DNA of 26,300 bases, taken from the NCBI GenBank assembly GCA_037447605.1, contig CM074820.1, positions 1,827,741 to 1,854,040 on the forward strand. The letters run 5' to 3'. This stretch comes from Zygnema circumcarinatum (lineage: Eukaryota; Streptophyta; Zygnematophyceae; Zygnematales; Zygnemataceae). Positions within the stretch are counted from its first letter, which is position 1. Every line of letters starts with the position of its first letter. Made by a program: the position numbers and the translations under genes. Positions 9,179 to 18,899 of this stretch are shown one piece after another. Below the pieces are notes generated by a model. It searched no databases. It was not told the DNA's origin and was given only the letters and a program-made list of their open reading frames with translations.

Positions 9179-12100
9179 GCATCAGCCCATAGTCTGCATG
9201 TCCCCCCCCCTCCCCTCTCCCTCCCTTCGCCTTCCTCCTACCAACCCTCTCCCACCTCACACCCCTCTCTCTCCTCCCTTTCCGCTTTCTCCTCTCTCTC
9301 CTGTCACACCTCTCTCTCCTCTCACATCAAGCACTCCCACTCATCCCACAACTCGGTCCATTCGTACTCCCTTCCCACTCACTGCTCTCTCACTCCATCT
9401 CTCTCATCTCTCAATACCTCTTCCACCTCCTCCAAGCAGCCTTCCTCCCCTAGGACTCCGCGAAGCCCTAAAACTCCTTCCTCTCCAACGGGGGGAGGAG
9501 GCAAGCGCCATGGAAGCAGGAAGAGCTTCGCAGTAAGCGACATCTCTCCCAATATCTTTTCTCCTCTCTCTTTCTTCGTCTTCCCCCCTTTCCCTCTGCC
9601 TCTCCCAATCCTATCTCTCTCTCTCTCGATCCCTCCCTCCCTTCCTCTTACCGTCGCCCTCTCCCTCTCCTTTCCTCTGACTCCCCTCCCCATTCCCCCG
9701 TTTCCGCCTTCTCTCCCTCACTCTACTTCTCTCTCTCCCTTTCTCCATTTCTGGCTCGACTCCCTTCCTTTTCTCTCTCCATCTCTCTCTCTTAGCCCTC
9801 CTCTCTCTCTTTTCTCTTGTCCTTTTCCCCACTGTCCCTCCGTCTCTCTCAGTCCCTCTCCCTCCCTCTCTCCTTCTCTCCCACTCTCTCTCCCTCACCC
9901 TCTCCCACTCCTTCATTCTAACTCTCCCTCCCCAACCTCCCCCCTTCACTCTTCCCTTCCCAACCTCTGCCTCTCACTTCCCGGTTTTTATTTCTTGCTC
10001 TCCTCCTCCCTTCTCCCTCCCTCTCTCTCTGTCTACTGCCGCCCCTCTTTCTCTCTCTTTTCCGCTATCTAAATTTAATTGAACATGAGTGGCATGTCCT
10101 ACTTACATAATACCTCACACTGATTGAAAATTTCTTGAAGCTCTGACTCACAAACCAAAGTTCAAATCTAATATTATCTCTTTAATGTCCACTTTATTTC
10201 TCTTGTAGGATTTGAAATCGAAGTCAAATTCTACCGCAAGGACGTCGAAAATCAACACTGAAGTGGTGGAAAAAGAAACCAAAATTGAGAGCTCGGAATC
10301 GGCCCCTCCCGCAACTTCTATGCCGGTTCTGCATCGAGTCAGAGAGTAAGAAAAAAAAATCTACAAAAAAGAGAACTTTACAAACTAAAAACGGTTCGAA
10401 AGGGTTAGATTTATATATATTTTTAAATTAGATTATTTATTCTTTACGAATTCATGCGTCATAATAGACAGTGAATCTTACTGCAGAATTTTTCGGTTTT
10501 TTTTTTTTTCTTTATTCTTCCAGGGGCGAAACATTATGGGATATTGCGTGGGAGTATAATACGAGCCTTTCTGCTTTAATGGTTGTGAATGGAATTGACA
10601 ACGGAAATTATGTTATGGCGGAAACTACGCTTGTTATACCTCCACCAAAACCCAACAGACAGTCGAACGGATTTTTAGGGTTTGGAAAAACCACGAGGAG
10701 GGAAGGAGGGCAGGAGATGGACAAGTATGCAAAATTAGAAACGGTAAGTTCTTACTGTTGTGGGAGTAGTGAAATGAGTACCCCTTCTCCCTCTCCCACT
10801 CTCTTTTCTCCGTTTCCTTCTGCTCCAACACCCTAACTTGTCCTCTACTTTCCCTTCTCCCTCTCCCTCTCCCTCTCCCTCTCCCTCTCCCTCTCCCTCT
10901 CCCTCTCCCTCTCCCTCTCCCTCTCCCTCTCCCTCTCCCTCTCCCTCTCCTTTCCTTTCCCCTCCCCCCTTCCCCCTTTTAACCACCCCCCCCCTTCTCT
11001 CTCCAGGCAGAGGAGCAGCGCACATTCCGAGCGAGCTCAGAAGTGCGCCGTCCGCCCTTTGCACTCCGCCTCATATCCGCCACGGGGAAGGTACGGACAA
11101 CAGAGAATCTATCTGGAATCCCTGTCAATATTATCCGTTCACGATTTCAAATTTCTTATAATCCTTTCAACCCCCTCCCTCCCCCTCCCCCTCTCTCTCC
11201 CTCCCTCTCTCCCTCCCTCTCTCCCTCCCCTCTCCCTCCCACCCCCTCCCTCTCTCCCTCTCTCCCTCCCTCTCTCCCTCCCTCTCTCCCTCCCTCCCCC
11301 CTCTCCCTCCCTCTCTCTCTCCCCCTCTCCCTCCCTCTCTCTCCCCCTCTCCTCCCTCTCCCTCCCCCTCTCCCTCCATCTCTCTCTCCCCCTCTCCCTC
11401 CCTCTCCCCCTCCCCCTCTCCCTCCCTAACTCTCTCCCCCTCTCCCTCCCTCTCCCCCTCCCCCTCTCCCTCCCTCTCTCCCTCCCTTCCTCCCTGTGCC
11501 TGCAGGTTGCCGTTACCCTTCTCGGGCTTGCTCTCGCGTTCGCTGTCACGAGCCACTTTGTGAAGCGACTGATTTCCCACATAGAATCACGGAAGCGTGA
11601 AAAGAAACTGGAGGAAGCATGGAACCAACAGACCATCTCCCTCACAAAGGAGAGGTTCGGGCAAGCCCTAAAAATCGATCGGAACATCCGACAAGCGGCC
11701 GGGCAGGACAGGGCCTCCCTCGCTACCGTACAGACGGTACGGTTTTATGTCGGCTTCTGAGGTCATAGTCTATTGATTAAATGATCATTTGGTTTGTTTG
11801 TTCGTGCATTTGTTTACCTCGTTTGTTCGATTCTTTGTTTATTTTTTTATGTTTCGTTACTATTGAAGATGCAGAATTCGACGGCTGGGGAAGTTAAGGT
11901 TATTGAAAAAGCGGCGAATGTTTTGGAAAGAAGTGGGGAGAACGGTGCTGCAGCAATTCGCGGTGAAGGGGAGAAGGTGAGTGATGTTAGGGCTCACTGT
12001 ATTCGTAACCTCACCAGAGAGAGAGAGAGAGAGTGGGAGAGGGAGAGAGAGAGAGGAAGAGAGAGAGAAAGAGAGAGCGAGAGAGCGAGAGAGCGAGAGA

Positions 12101-12738
12101 GAGAGGGAGAGAAGGGCAGGTAGGTGAGAGTAGCCTGTCTTGTGAACAGGTGACGTATGGGAGTCTTCCATGGACGAAACGTGCAGCTCTCCATTCACAT
12201 ACAGAACTACTCTTTTTTGCGTTTGAAGTTGCGGAAGTTGTCAGTTTCTTTGTTTTTGGGTCTTGGGCTATTTTCAAGGTCCTTTGGGTCTTTTGGGTCT
12301 TTTGGGTCTTTTTGGTCTTTTGGGTCTTTTGGGTCGTTCGAGTTTTTTTTGGGGGTTTCTGCTGTTTTTGTGCTCTCTTGTGGGTCGTATTTTAGGGACG
12401 TGACGTGACGTGACGTAACGTAACGTAACGTGACATGATGTGACCTGTCATGACGTGACAAGCCATGCCGTGACGTGACGTGACGTGACGTGACGTGACG
12501 TGACGTGACGTGACGTGTTGTGACGTGACGTGGTGTGATGTGACGTGACATGTGGCAGGAGGTGGGCGGTGCGGAGGCGGCGGCGATGGCGGCGATTCGC
12601 AGCGACTACGACGAGATTCGGCAGAGCTTCGACGTGGCGTCGTACGAGGCGTTCCTCAGGGACTCGGGGGCGCTCAATAGGGGGAGGTTTCAGGGGGGGA
12701 TGCCCAGGAAGTTCAGGGAGAAGGGGGGGAAGGGATAG
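9170..12738 (+). CDS. LysM domain protein with one transmembrane segment
   Basis: Seven exons join with consistent phases: 9170-9532, 10209-10345, 10524-10743, 11007-11090, 11506-11736, 11875-11976 (or from 11869) and 12559-12738. All introns are GT-AG; the total is about 438 residues. Residues 1-120 are Ser/Pro-rich. A LysM module lies at about 165-207 (GETLWDIA at its start, then an NGI core and TTLVIPP at its end), split between exons 2 and 3 by a codon-interrupting intron. A hydrophobic helix (VAVTLLGLALAFAVTSHFV) lies at about 269-287, followed by a basic stop-transfer stretch. About 295-438 is a charged tail. LysM modules usually bind N-acetylglucosamine polymers such as chitin or peptidoglycan. 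There is no kinase domain, so this is not a LysM receptor kinase. The N-terminal start is the least certain part. Confidence 0.8.
9550..10065. repeat. CT-rich tract in intron 1 of the LysM gene
   Basis: Degenerate CTCCCT/TCTCTC sequence fills most of intron 1 (9533-10208). The final 140 bases before the acceptor TTGTAG are AT-rich and unique. Confidence 0.8.
10852..10953. repeat. (CCCTCT)n in intron 3 of the LysM gene
   Basis: About 16 near-perfect tandem hexamers, followed by more pyrimidines up to the acceptor CTCTCCAG at 11006. The pyrimidine strand is the coding strand, so the array extends the polypyrimidine tract. Confidence 0.9.
11165..11495. repeat. CT-rich array in intron 4 of the LysM gene
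   Basis: CCCTCTCTCCCT-type units with CCCCCT interruptions run from shortly after the donor (11091) to the acceptor CTGCAG at 11505. The pyrimidine strand is the coding strand. Confidence 0.88.
12015..12118. repeat. GA-rich array at the start of the last LysM intron
   Basis: GAGAGA/GGGAGA/GAGCGA units 40 bases after the donor at 11977. If the intron were retained, the frame stays open through this array as an Arg/Glu repeat and stops at 12121-12123. Confidence 0.85.
12282..12337. repeat. 9-bp TTTTGGGTC minisatellite
   Basis: About six tandem units of TTTTGGGTC, one with a variant (TTTTTGGTC), in the last intron of the LysM gene. Confidence 0.85.
12396..12550. repeat. TGACG pentamer array in the last LysM intron
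   Basis: Sixteen TGACG words occur in 155 bases, nine of them consecutive at 12471-12515, with TAACG and TGACA variants between. It ends about 10 bases before the predicted 3' splice site at 12558, which therefore lacks an ordinary polypyrimidine tract. Confidence 0.92.
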
Positions 12739-12754
12739 CAGAGGGAGAGGCAGA

Positions 12755-12960
12755 GGTAGGAGAGGTAGTGGAGGTAGTAGAGGTAGTAGCGGTAGTGGGA
12801 GGGGGTGCTAGTAGCGGCAATAGTAGCGGCAGGCGGGCAGCATCGGCAGTAGCGGTAGTGGTAGTGACGCTGGGAGGGAGGGGTGGAGGGAGGGAAGGAG
12901 GGAGAGAGGGAGGGAGGGAAGGAGGGGACGGGGGAGGGAGTGGTAATGGTAGTTGGAGGG
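12755..12960. repeat. GGTAGT / GGGAGG repeats downstream of the LysM stop
   Basis: GTAGTAGAGGTAGTAGCGG-like units to about 12870, then GGGAGG-type purine repeats to about 12955. Probably 3' UTR or immediate downstream DNA. Confidence 0.7.
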
Positions 12961-13102
12961 AATGCGTATAGGAAGAGGGCGTGGTCGGAAGTAAGTAAGT
13001 CTCTGTGGGATACTCTCCCAACGACCCGAAGTTTAATTTCGCACTACTTAAAGTACGAGGTTGGAAACTGACAGAGAGGGGGCTCCCATGCAGTAGAAGG
13101 AG

Positions 13103-13108
13103 AATAAA
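13103..13108 (+). terminator. Candidate polyadenylation signal AATAAA for the LysM gene
   Basis: AATAAA lies 365 bases after the stop codon at 12738, in unique sequence past the 3' repeats. Single-motif evidence only. Confidence 0.3.
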
Positions 13109-13269
13109 GCGAAAAATAGGGTTTTTCTGCGGAGGTTGGAGAGGCACATAGAGCCAGCGGAGCATAATGGGTTGCTTTTCCTCCCTCCCTCCCTCCCTCC
13201 CTCCTCTTTCCTCTCTCTCTGTATTCTCTCTCTTTCTCTCTCACACACTTTCTCGCTCCACTTTCCCTT

Positions 13270-14500
13270 TATATTGGGGAATGTTGTATCATGAGTTTAG
13301 GGCTGTAAGGCAATACATTTAAGAGCTGCTTTTGAATAATGCATTAATTATTATATTAGTGAAGATACTGGCCCTACAGTATTATAGGGTGAGAGTTAGG
13401 GTTGGGCAAGAATTTGACGAGCTTTTATAGAAAGAGCGTATATTGGCACTGTGAAGGCGCTGACTGGGGAGGGGAATACAATCTGTCTGCGAAAAGAAAA
13501 CTACTTTTCTTAAACATTGGGGACCTTCTAGATGAGATTTGGTCTTCGATAAGTATAAATTCGGACGTCTTTTTCTTTCTCATTTCACTTTGTTTATTTC
13601 AATACAATTTTATCTTCATTGAAGTTATCCATTGTTCCTCCCTTTAAAAAAAGTGGGAGAGCGCCTTAAAAACTCTCAACTGGTTGGTCAGTAATTAAGA
13701 GGACTGAAACAGATTAAGGTATTCTGTATTGCATCAACTATTTCTGGGCAAATGCTTAATTCAGATTTTCAGACTCCATGTTAAGTTTTAAGCGGGAGAA
13801 ATCCGAGAAACGATTCGAAGAAAACGTTTCAGCGAAGAAATGACGAAACCAACAACCACGTAAAGAGTTTGGAACTCGCAGAGAAAGTGACATCGGTCAC
13901 ACTGTATTTCCATCTGTATTTCCAGAACCAGTATCAGTTTATTAACCTGCTGCTCCTGCTGCTGCTGCTTTCACTCTCTCGCTATCTCTCTCTCTCTCTC
14001 TCCCTCTCTCTGTCTCGCTAACTCTCTACTAAAGGAGTCTCTCTCTGCAAAAATCTAAACCCTAAAATCATATACAGTACGCCTCAATGCCAGCTTCAAC
14101 TCTTCCGTCTCTCACTTTAATGAAGAGATCAAAAATATTTATTTCTCCAAAACCGTACCTCAATGTGAGAGGCGCCTAACTCTCACTTTCTCCCGCTCCA
14201 CCTTCACTCAATAAACTGAAGGAAAATGAGCCGCGTCTTCTTCAGCCAAGAACAAAAATAGCCTTCAAGCGAACACCCATCCGCTATCTCCATAACCTCC
14301 GACAAATGGATGCTTTCTCTCCTCTACATTATTCCCCATCCTCTCCGGAGGCCCCCTTCCTCCTCTCTCCCCCTCCTCCCTCACCACACCGAGAGTCATC
14401 CTCCGCCTCAACCAGACCATCATTTCCCTCCCTCTCCACCTCTCCCTCTCTCCCGCAGTCATCCCCACCTAATCCCAAAAGAATCTCTTCCTCTCCTTCT
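13270..14500. other. Intergenic stretch between converging LysM and eEF3 genes
   Basis: AT-rich unique DNA to about 13960, a short (CTG)n at 13949-13968, CT-rich DNA to 14040, and a perfect telo-box-like AAACCCTAA at 14057-14065. TTTATT at 14137-14142 reads AATAAA on the minus strand and could serve the leftward eEF3 gene. A Pro/Ser-coding CT-rich tract lies at 14320-14500. No gene recognised. Confidence 0.45.
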
Positions 14501-14600
14501 CTCACCTCTCTCCTCCTCAGTAGTCCGTCTCTCCTCTCTCACCTCTCTCCTCCTCCTCAGTAGCCCTTCTCTCACCTCTCTTGTCCTGCTCCTCAGTAGT
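14499..14600 (-). repeat. Three tandem copies of the eEF3 stop-codon segment
   Basis: The word CTCCTCAGTAG occurs at 14513-14523, 14553-14563 and 14589-14599 (spacings 40 and 36), each preceded by TCTCACCTCTCT. The rightmost copy contains the real end of the eEF3 frame on the minus strand (Asp-Tyr-stop), so the last codons and early 3' UTR have been repeated downstream. Confidence 0.8.
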
Positions 14601-17600
14601 CCTCGTCCTCCTCGTCGCTGACGGGCTCCCCGGCGGCAATGCGGGCCTTGCGGGCCTTCTCCTTGGCCTTGAGCTCCTTGCGGCTGAGCTTCTTCTTGGG
14701 CTGCACGATCTTGACGGTGTTCCCGAAGGCGTCCACCATCTCGTCCTCCTGCTTCTTCACCTCCAGCTTCGCGTTGTTCATCCACGCGGGCTCGCCCTCG
14801 CAGGAGAGCCGCCCGGCCTCGACCCGCCACACCTCGGGGCAGAGCGCGGAGGTGAACTCCGAGTTGTGGGAGATCATGACCACGCCGCCGCCGTACTCGC
14901 GGATGGCGCCCGCGAGCGCGCCTAGAGAGTCGCGGTCGAGGTAGTTGGTGGGCTCGTCCAGGACGAGCATGTGGGGGCAGTTCCACATGGCGGCGCCCAG
15001 GACCACCTTCACCTTCTGCCCGCCCGACAGCCCGCGGATGCGGCTGTGGGTGCCGAACTCCGGCTCGAGCCCGAACTCCTCCAAGTGCTTCTGCACGGCG
15101 GCGATGGTCAGCGGCCGCGTGATCAGCCCCTGCCGGGCGGCCTCCTTCGCGTCGATCTCGTTCACCAGCTTCACGAACCCCATCTCCTCCAGCCTGGGCA
15201 CGGGACAAGCAAGCACACATCCACCAACCGGAACTTCAGCATACCAGCTACGACAGTGCAGCGATCCCAAACTGAATTCGAGCTAAATAGCCTTGTCCTC
15301 CTTCCTTCTAGCGGTCGTTATCTGTGTATCCTTCTCTATCTCTATCAATCTATCAACAATGAGCGACATAGGTAAGATAGTGTTTCTACAACCAGTCATT
15401 CACGTCATGCATGCAGCTATCGAAGACCGGACTCGCAAATGACTGCCATCTATNNNNNNNNNNCCCACCCTTAGTAAACCAACCACATGGTTTCCTAACC
15501 ACTTCAGCCAAAACCCATATAAAACAACGACAAAATTAGCCGCCCGAGGGCTTCAGCTTCAGCTTCGTCCGCAAAATCTAAGTGAACTAGTTTCATTTGT
15601 TAGCCCTTAATCGCCCCGCTTTCGAAATTCGCTTTCGAAATTGTACATCCATCGAAAACAAAAAGGCATTAATAAAAAAAAAACAGCTATCCCCACCTCC
15701 AAACACAACATCATTTAACAACGCAGTCATCTCCGCCAGCAGCAGCATTTGCAAAAACCCAAACCCACCTTGAGCAGCGCTTTGTCCTTGGTCTTGATGC
15801 CTTCGAGGTAGCCCGGCTCGGGAAACGTGAACTTGATGGCCGCCTCCGACAGCTCATAGTACACCCGCGCCTCGGGCTTCTGCTCCACAAACTTGGACAG
15901 GTTTCCGCGGTACTGCTTCAACTTGCGGTTCTCGTAGTGGATGATGTCTGTGCAGACATTGTCCAAAAAGCCCGAGTCGTGGGACACAATCATGGAGGAG
16001 ACCCCCTTGAGAGTGGTGAGGTAGTTGACCAGCCATGCCACGTTCTTCACGTCCAAGTGGTTGGTGGGCTCGTCCAAGAGCAGAATGTCCGCCTTCATGA
16101 GAATGGCCCGGGCCAATGCCAGCTTCATCTTCCACCCTCCTGAGAGGGCGGCCACAGGGCCCTGCTGCATCTCATCCGAGAAGCCTACACTTGACAATAC
16201 GCTCTCCACATGAGACTTCTCTAAGCCCGAGAGGAGGGGCTCGTTTAGCACCAACTCCACCACCGCCATTTCCGCCACCGACGCGTCCAAGTCGTGCTCA
16301 ACATACACAGTGCGCAGCTCTTCGGGCGGAGGGAAGCCGTCCAGCTGTCCGTTGGCAATGGCTCGCATCAGAGTCGACTTCCCGCACCCATTGGGCCCGC
16401 AGAGCCCGTACCGCCGCCCTCTCTTCAGCCACAAATTCGCATTGTTCAGCAGAATTTTGCCTCCGTAGGCCAAACTGAACTCCACGTTGCAGAGGTCAGG
16501 CTCCGACTCGTCCTCGTCCTCCATCACCTTCACCTTTCTCGACTCGTAGTCGGCAACGCATCGCTCAAGGAACTTTGTCACTATAACGTCGGCGTCCTCC
16601 TCCGACATGAAGGGGAGCAGCGAGGCCTTCACGCAGGCGGACCAGTCCTCGGGCTCGAACAGCTTGAAGGTGATCATCTCTGAGCACATGCTCGCGATGT
16701 AGTCAAAGGCCAACTCCGCCTCCTCGTCTGCTTGAACCGAGGAGCTGGAAGACACCACGTCCTTCAGGATGGAGCGAACCACCTTTCTCTGCGCCAAAGA
16801 AAAGTCGGAACAATTGGCACGAGGCACGTCAATTGTCTTTCACGACATGACATATCAGAGGAAACGAGTAAGACCCAAAATGCGGGAGCAGACGGTTCAG
16901 AACCATTCGCATCCCCCATCCCCTAATACACTGTAAGCAAAACAAAAAAAAAACATCCGCAACTGCACATTGATCGCAAGCCGTCCTTCGCCCATCAAAG
17001 GAGCACCAAGGAGTTTTATTTGTTAAAAAACTAACTGCGATCACACCAGCAGCAGAAAATGCATGACAAAAGTATATACATAGAGAAAGAGCAGTCCAAA
17101 AGAAACAGCAAGGTAAAGGCAGCGCGAGCACTGACCAGCTCCTCGCCCCTGAGCTGCGTCTGCAGCTGCTCCGCCGCCTCCTGTCCCACTTGGTCCAAAA
17201 TTTTGTGCGCCTTCGAAGCCACGTTTCTGATCTCAGGGTCCGCCGCCTCGTTGCTGACCAGCTCCAGGCCGGGCAGGAGCTTGGGCAGGAAGGGAGCCGC
17301 GTCCACCGGGTCGTCAATAAGCTTGCTCATGTTCTCAATGATGATCGCCGACTTCCTCTTGATAGCCGGAGCCCTCTCCTTGAGCCCGCGCTGCAGCAGG
17401 GGCACCATGAGCGAGAGCGTGGCCGAGTTCACCTGCTGCACGAAGGTGGTGGCCGACAGCTTGTGCACGCACTCCGGCACCTCCTGGGGCCTCGCAATGG
17501 AGCTCACCAGAGCCGGAACAAAGGCTTCAATATCACGATTCCCAATGGCTCCGCAGGACTCCGTCATGGCGGCAAAGGCCGCCTTCTTCACCTGCTCCTT

Positions 17601-18209
17601 GGAGTCTCCCATGGCCTCCGACACCTTGGGAACGATCTCAGGGAGGCAGAGAGACAGCTGGCGGGGGGAGGTGTGGGAGAGCACTCCCAGCAGCACCAAC
17701 GCCCCCTCTGCCGTCTTCCAGTTCTTGCGGTCCGACATGGCTTCGAACACGGAGGGCAGAAGCTGCTTCGCCGCGTAGGGGCAGAAGGAGGTGCAGAGCG
17801 CCCTCCCTGCCGCCTCCGCCGCAGTGCGAACGGCTCCGATCTTGTCCGAGTGGAGGGCGAGAACAGGGAGCAGGAGGGAGACGAGGTAGGGCTCCACGGG
17901 CCGCCCCACCTGCTCGATCAGAGCTTGGAGGGTCGCCATGGCAGCCTCCCTCGCAGGAGCGCTGTTCTTATCTGCAACGCCATGTTGGATGCGCTCCACT
18001 ATCAGGTACTTCTTCACGGCGTTTGGGCCCTCTGACTTCACAAGGGAGGCGAGCTCAGAAGCGGCGGCCGAGCGCTCCTCGGGAGTGGTAGCAGCGACGA
18101 TCTTCTCCCACAGAGGGAGAGACTTCTTGCTCTCGTCTGTCTCTGTCAAGGGGGGGAGGGCCACCTCCTCCACCTTCTTCACGGGGGCTGCTGCCTTCTT
18201 TGGGGCCAT
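14593..18209 (-). CDS. Translation elongation factor 3 (eEF3), minus-strand copy, interrupted by an assembly gap
   Basis: Visible exons on the minus strand are 18209-17136 (codons 1-358, HEAT-repeat region), 16788-15769 (359-698, rest of HEAT and ABC1) and 15193-14593 (from 860 to the stop). ABC1 shows Walker A GPNGCGKST (about 489-497), signature LSGGW (573-577), Walker B ILLLDEPTNHLD (593-604) and H-switch VSHD. ABC2 shows LSGGQ (914-918), LVLDEPTNYLD and MISHN. The tail is basic and then acidic, ending EDEDY. Exons for 699-859 (ABC2 Walker A and chromodomain insert) are absent, replaced by ten N at 15454-15463. With the plus copy's exons the length would be about 1058, close to fungal eEF3 (about 1044). 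In fungi eEF3 acts on the ribosome, helping E-site tRNA release during elongation. The first ATG follows a splice acceptor, TTTTACAG. Confidence 0.93.
14938..18209 (-). repeat. Left arm of the eEF3 inverted duplication
   Basis: The reverse complement matches 22166-26275 through exons and introns. Coordinate sums are constant within blocks (40375 in exon 2, 40376 from exon 3 to the gap, 41213 beyond it), so apart from the gap the only net length change I found is one base in intron 2. Confidence 0.95.
15454..15463. other. Ten-N assembly gap inside the minus-strand eEF3 gene
   Basis: The flanking bases align to plus-copy positions 24912 and 25760, so the gap replaces 847 bp (24913-25759) carrying exons 4 and 5. 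Ten N is a placeholder length; the missing exons should not be read as a biological deletion. Confidence 0.95.
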
Positions 18210-18210
18210 C

Positions 18211-18660
18211 CTGTAAAATAAAAAATTTGAAACAGGGAAAATTAGTGGTGATAGAGAACGCCGGCGCACCCACTTCCTCTCCCACTCACACCGCATCACT
18301 CTGCCATTCGCTCTCCCGCTCCCTCATCCCCTCCCACTCCCGATCCAACCTCCATCTCCCTCCTACAGTAGTCCCCGCCCCCCCTCCATTCCTCTCTCCA
18401 TCCAGCCACCATCTCTCACCCCCCCCTTCCTCTCTCCTTCCAGCCACCATTCCACCCCCTCCCTCTCTCCCTCCAGTCACCATCTGCCGCCCCCTCCCTC
18501 TCTCCCTCCAGCCACCATCTTCCCCCCCCCCTTCCCACTCTCCCTCCAGTCACCATCTCTCCTCCCCCCTTCCTCTCTCCCTCCAGCCACCATCTCTCCC
18601 ACCCCCTCTCTCTTTCCCTCCAGCCATCATCTCTCCCCCGCCGGCAAGCAGTCGCCTCAC
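18211..18660 (-). other. Predicted 5'-UTR intron of the minus-strand eEF3 copy
   Basis: Donor GAAG|GTGAGG at 18661/18660 and acceptor TTTTACAG at 18211, one base before the start codon. It has no similarity to the 5'-UTR intron of the plus copy. It contains the minisatellite at 18403-18640. The donor is inferred from consensus. Confidence 0.5.
18403..18640. repeat. 33-38 bp minisatellite (CCCTCCAGCCACCATCTCTC core)
   Basis: Seven units are marked by CAGCCACC/CAGTCACC at 18403, 18441, 18474, 18509, 18547, 18584 and 18621. CAGCC and CAGTC variants partly alternate. It lies inside the predicted 5'-UTR intron of the minus-strand eEF3 copy. Confidence 0.85.
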
Positions 18661-18881
18661 CTTCCCTTCCTCCCTGAGGCTGCCTCTGCGCCTCCTGTTA
18701 AGAAGCTCCGGCTACTCCCTCCCGGGAGAGCCTCCTTAAACCGTAACCCTCTCGCAGAGAGAGAGAGAAAGAGAGCGCGGATAGGAAAAGGCGAGGGAGA
18801 GAGGAAGGGAGATAGAGAGAGGGAGGAGGATGTTTGAGATGGCGAGCCTGAGCCGCCTAAAGAACAGCAGACGTCCTTTCC

Positions 18882-18890
18882 AAACCCTAA
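18882..18890 (+). promoter_or_regulatory. Telo-box AAACCCTAA upstream of the minus-strand eEF3 copy
   Basis: A perfect AAACCCTAA lies 673 bases upstream of the start codon and about 220 upstream of the predicted exon 1 end. Interstitial telomere motifs are known promoter elements of plant translation genes such as eEF1A and ribosomal proteins. No TATA or G-box is evident in this promoter. Confidence 0.5.
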
Positions 18891-18899
18891 AAAGTAACA

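Noticed and set aside
14459-15220. 253-codon minus-strand Arg/Gly-rich frame
   Set aside because: It is an out-of-frame shadow of the GC-rich eEF3 exon 6.
15454-15463. Biological loss of two eEF3 exons
   Set aside because: The ten N mark an assembly gap and both flanks continue normally in the other copy.
17190-18035. 281-codon plus-strand frame, mirrored at 22340-23185 on the minus strand
   Set aside because: It is open on the antisense side of eEF3 exon 2 in both copies because of GC-rich codon bias; it has no family match, and its conservation follows from the sense gene.
18882-18890. Remnant telomere
   Set aside because: A single AAACCCTAA, as also at 14057, is a promoter-type telo-box, not a tandem telomere tract.
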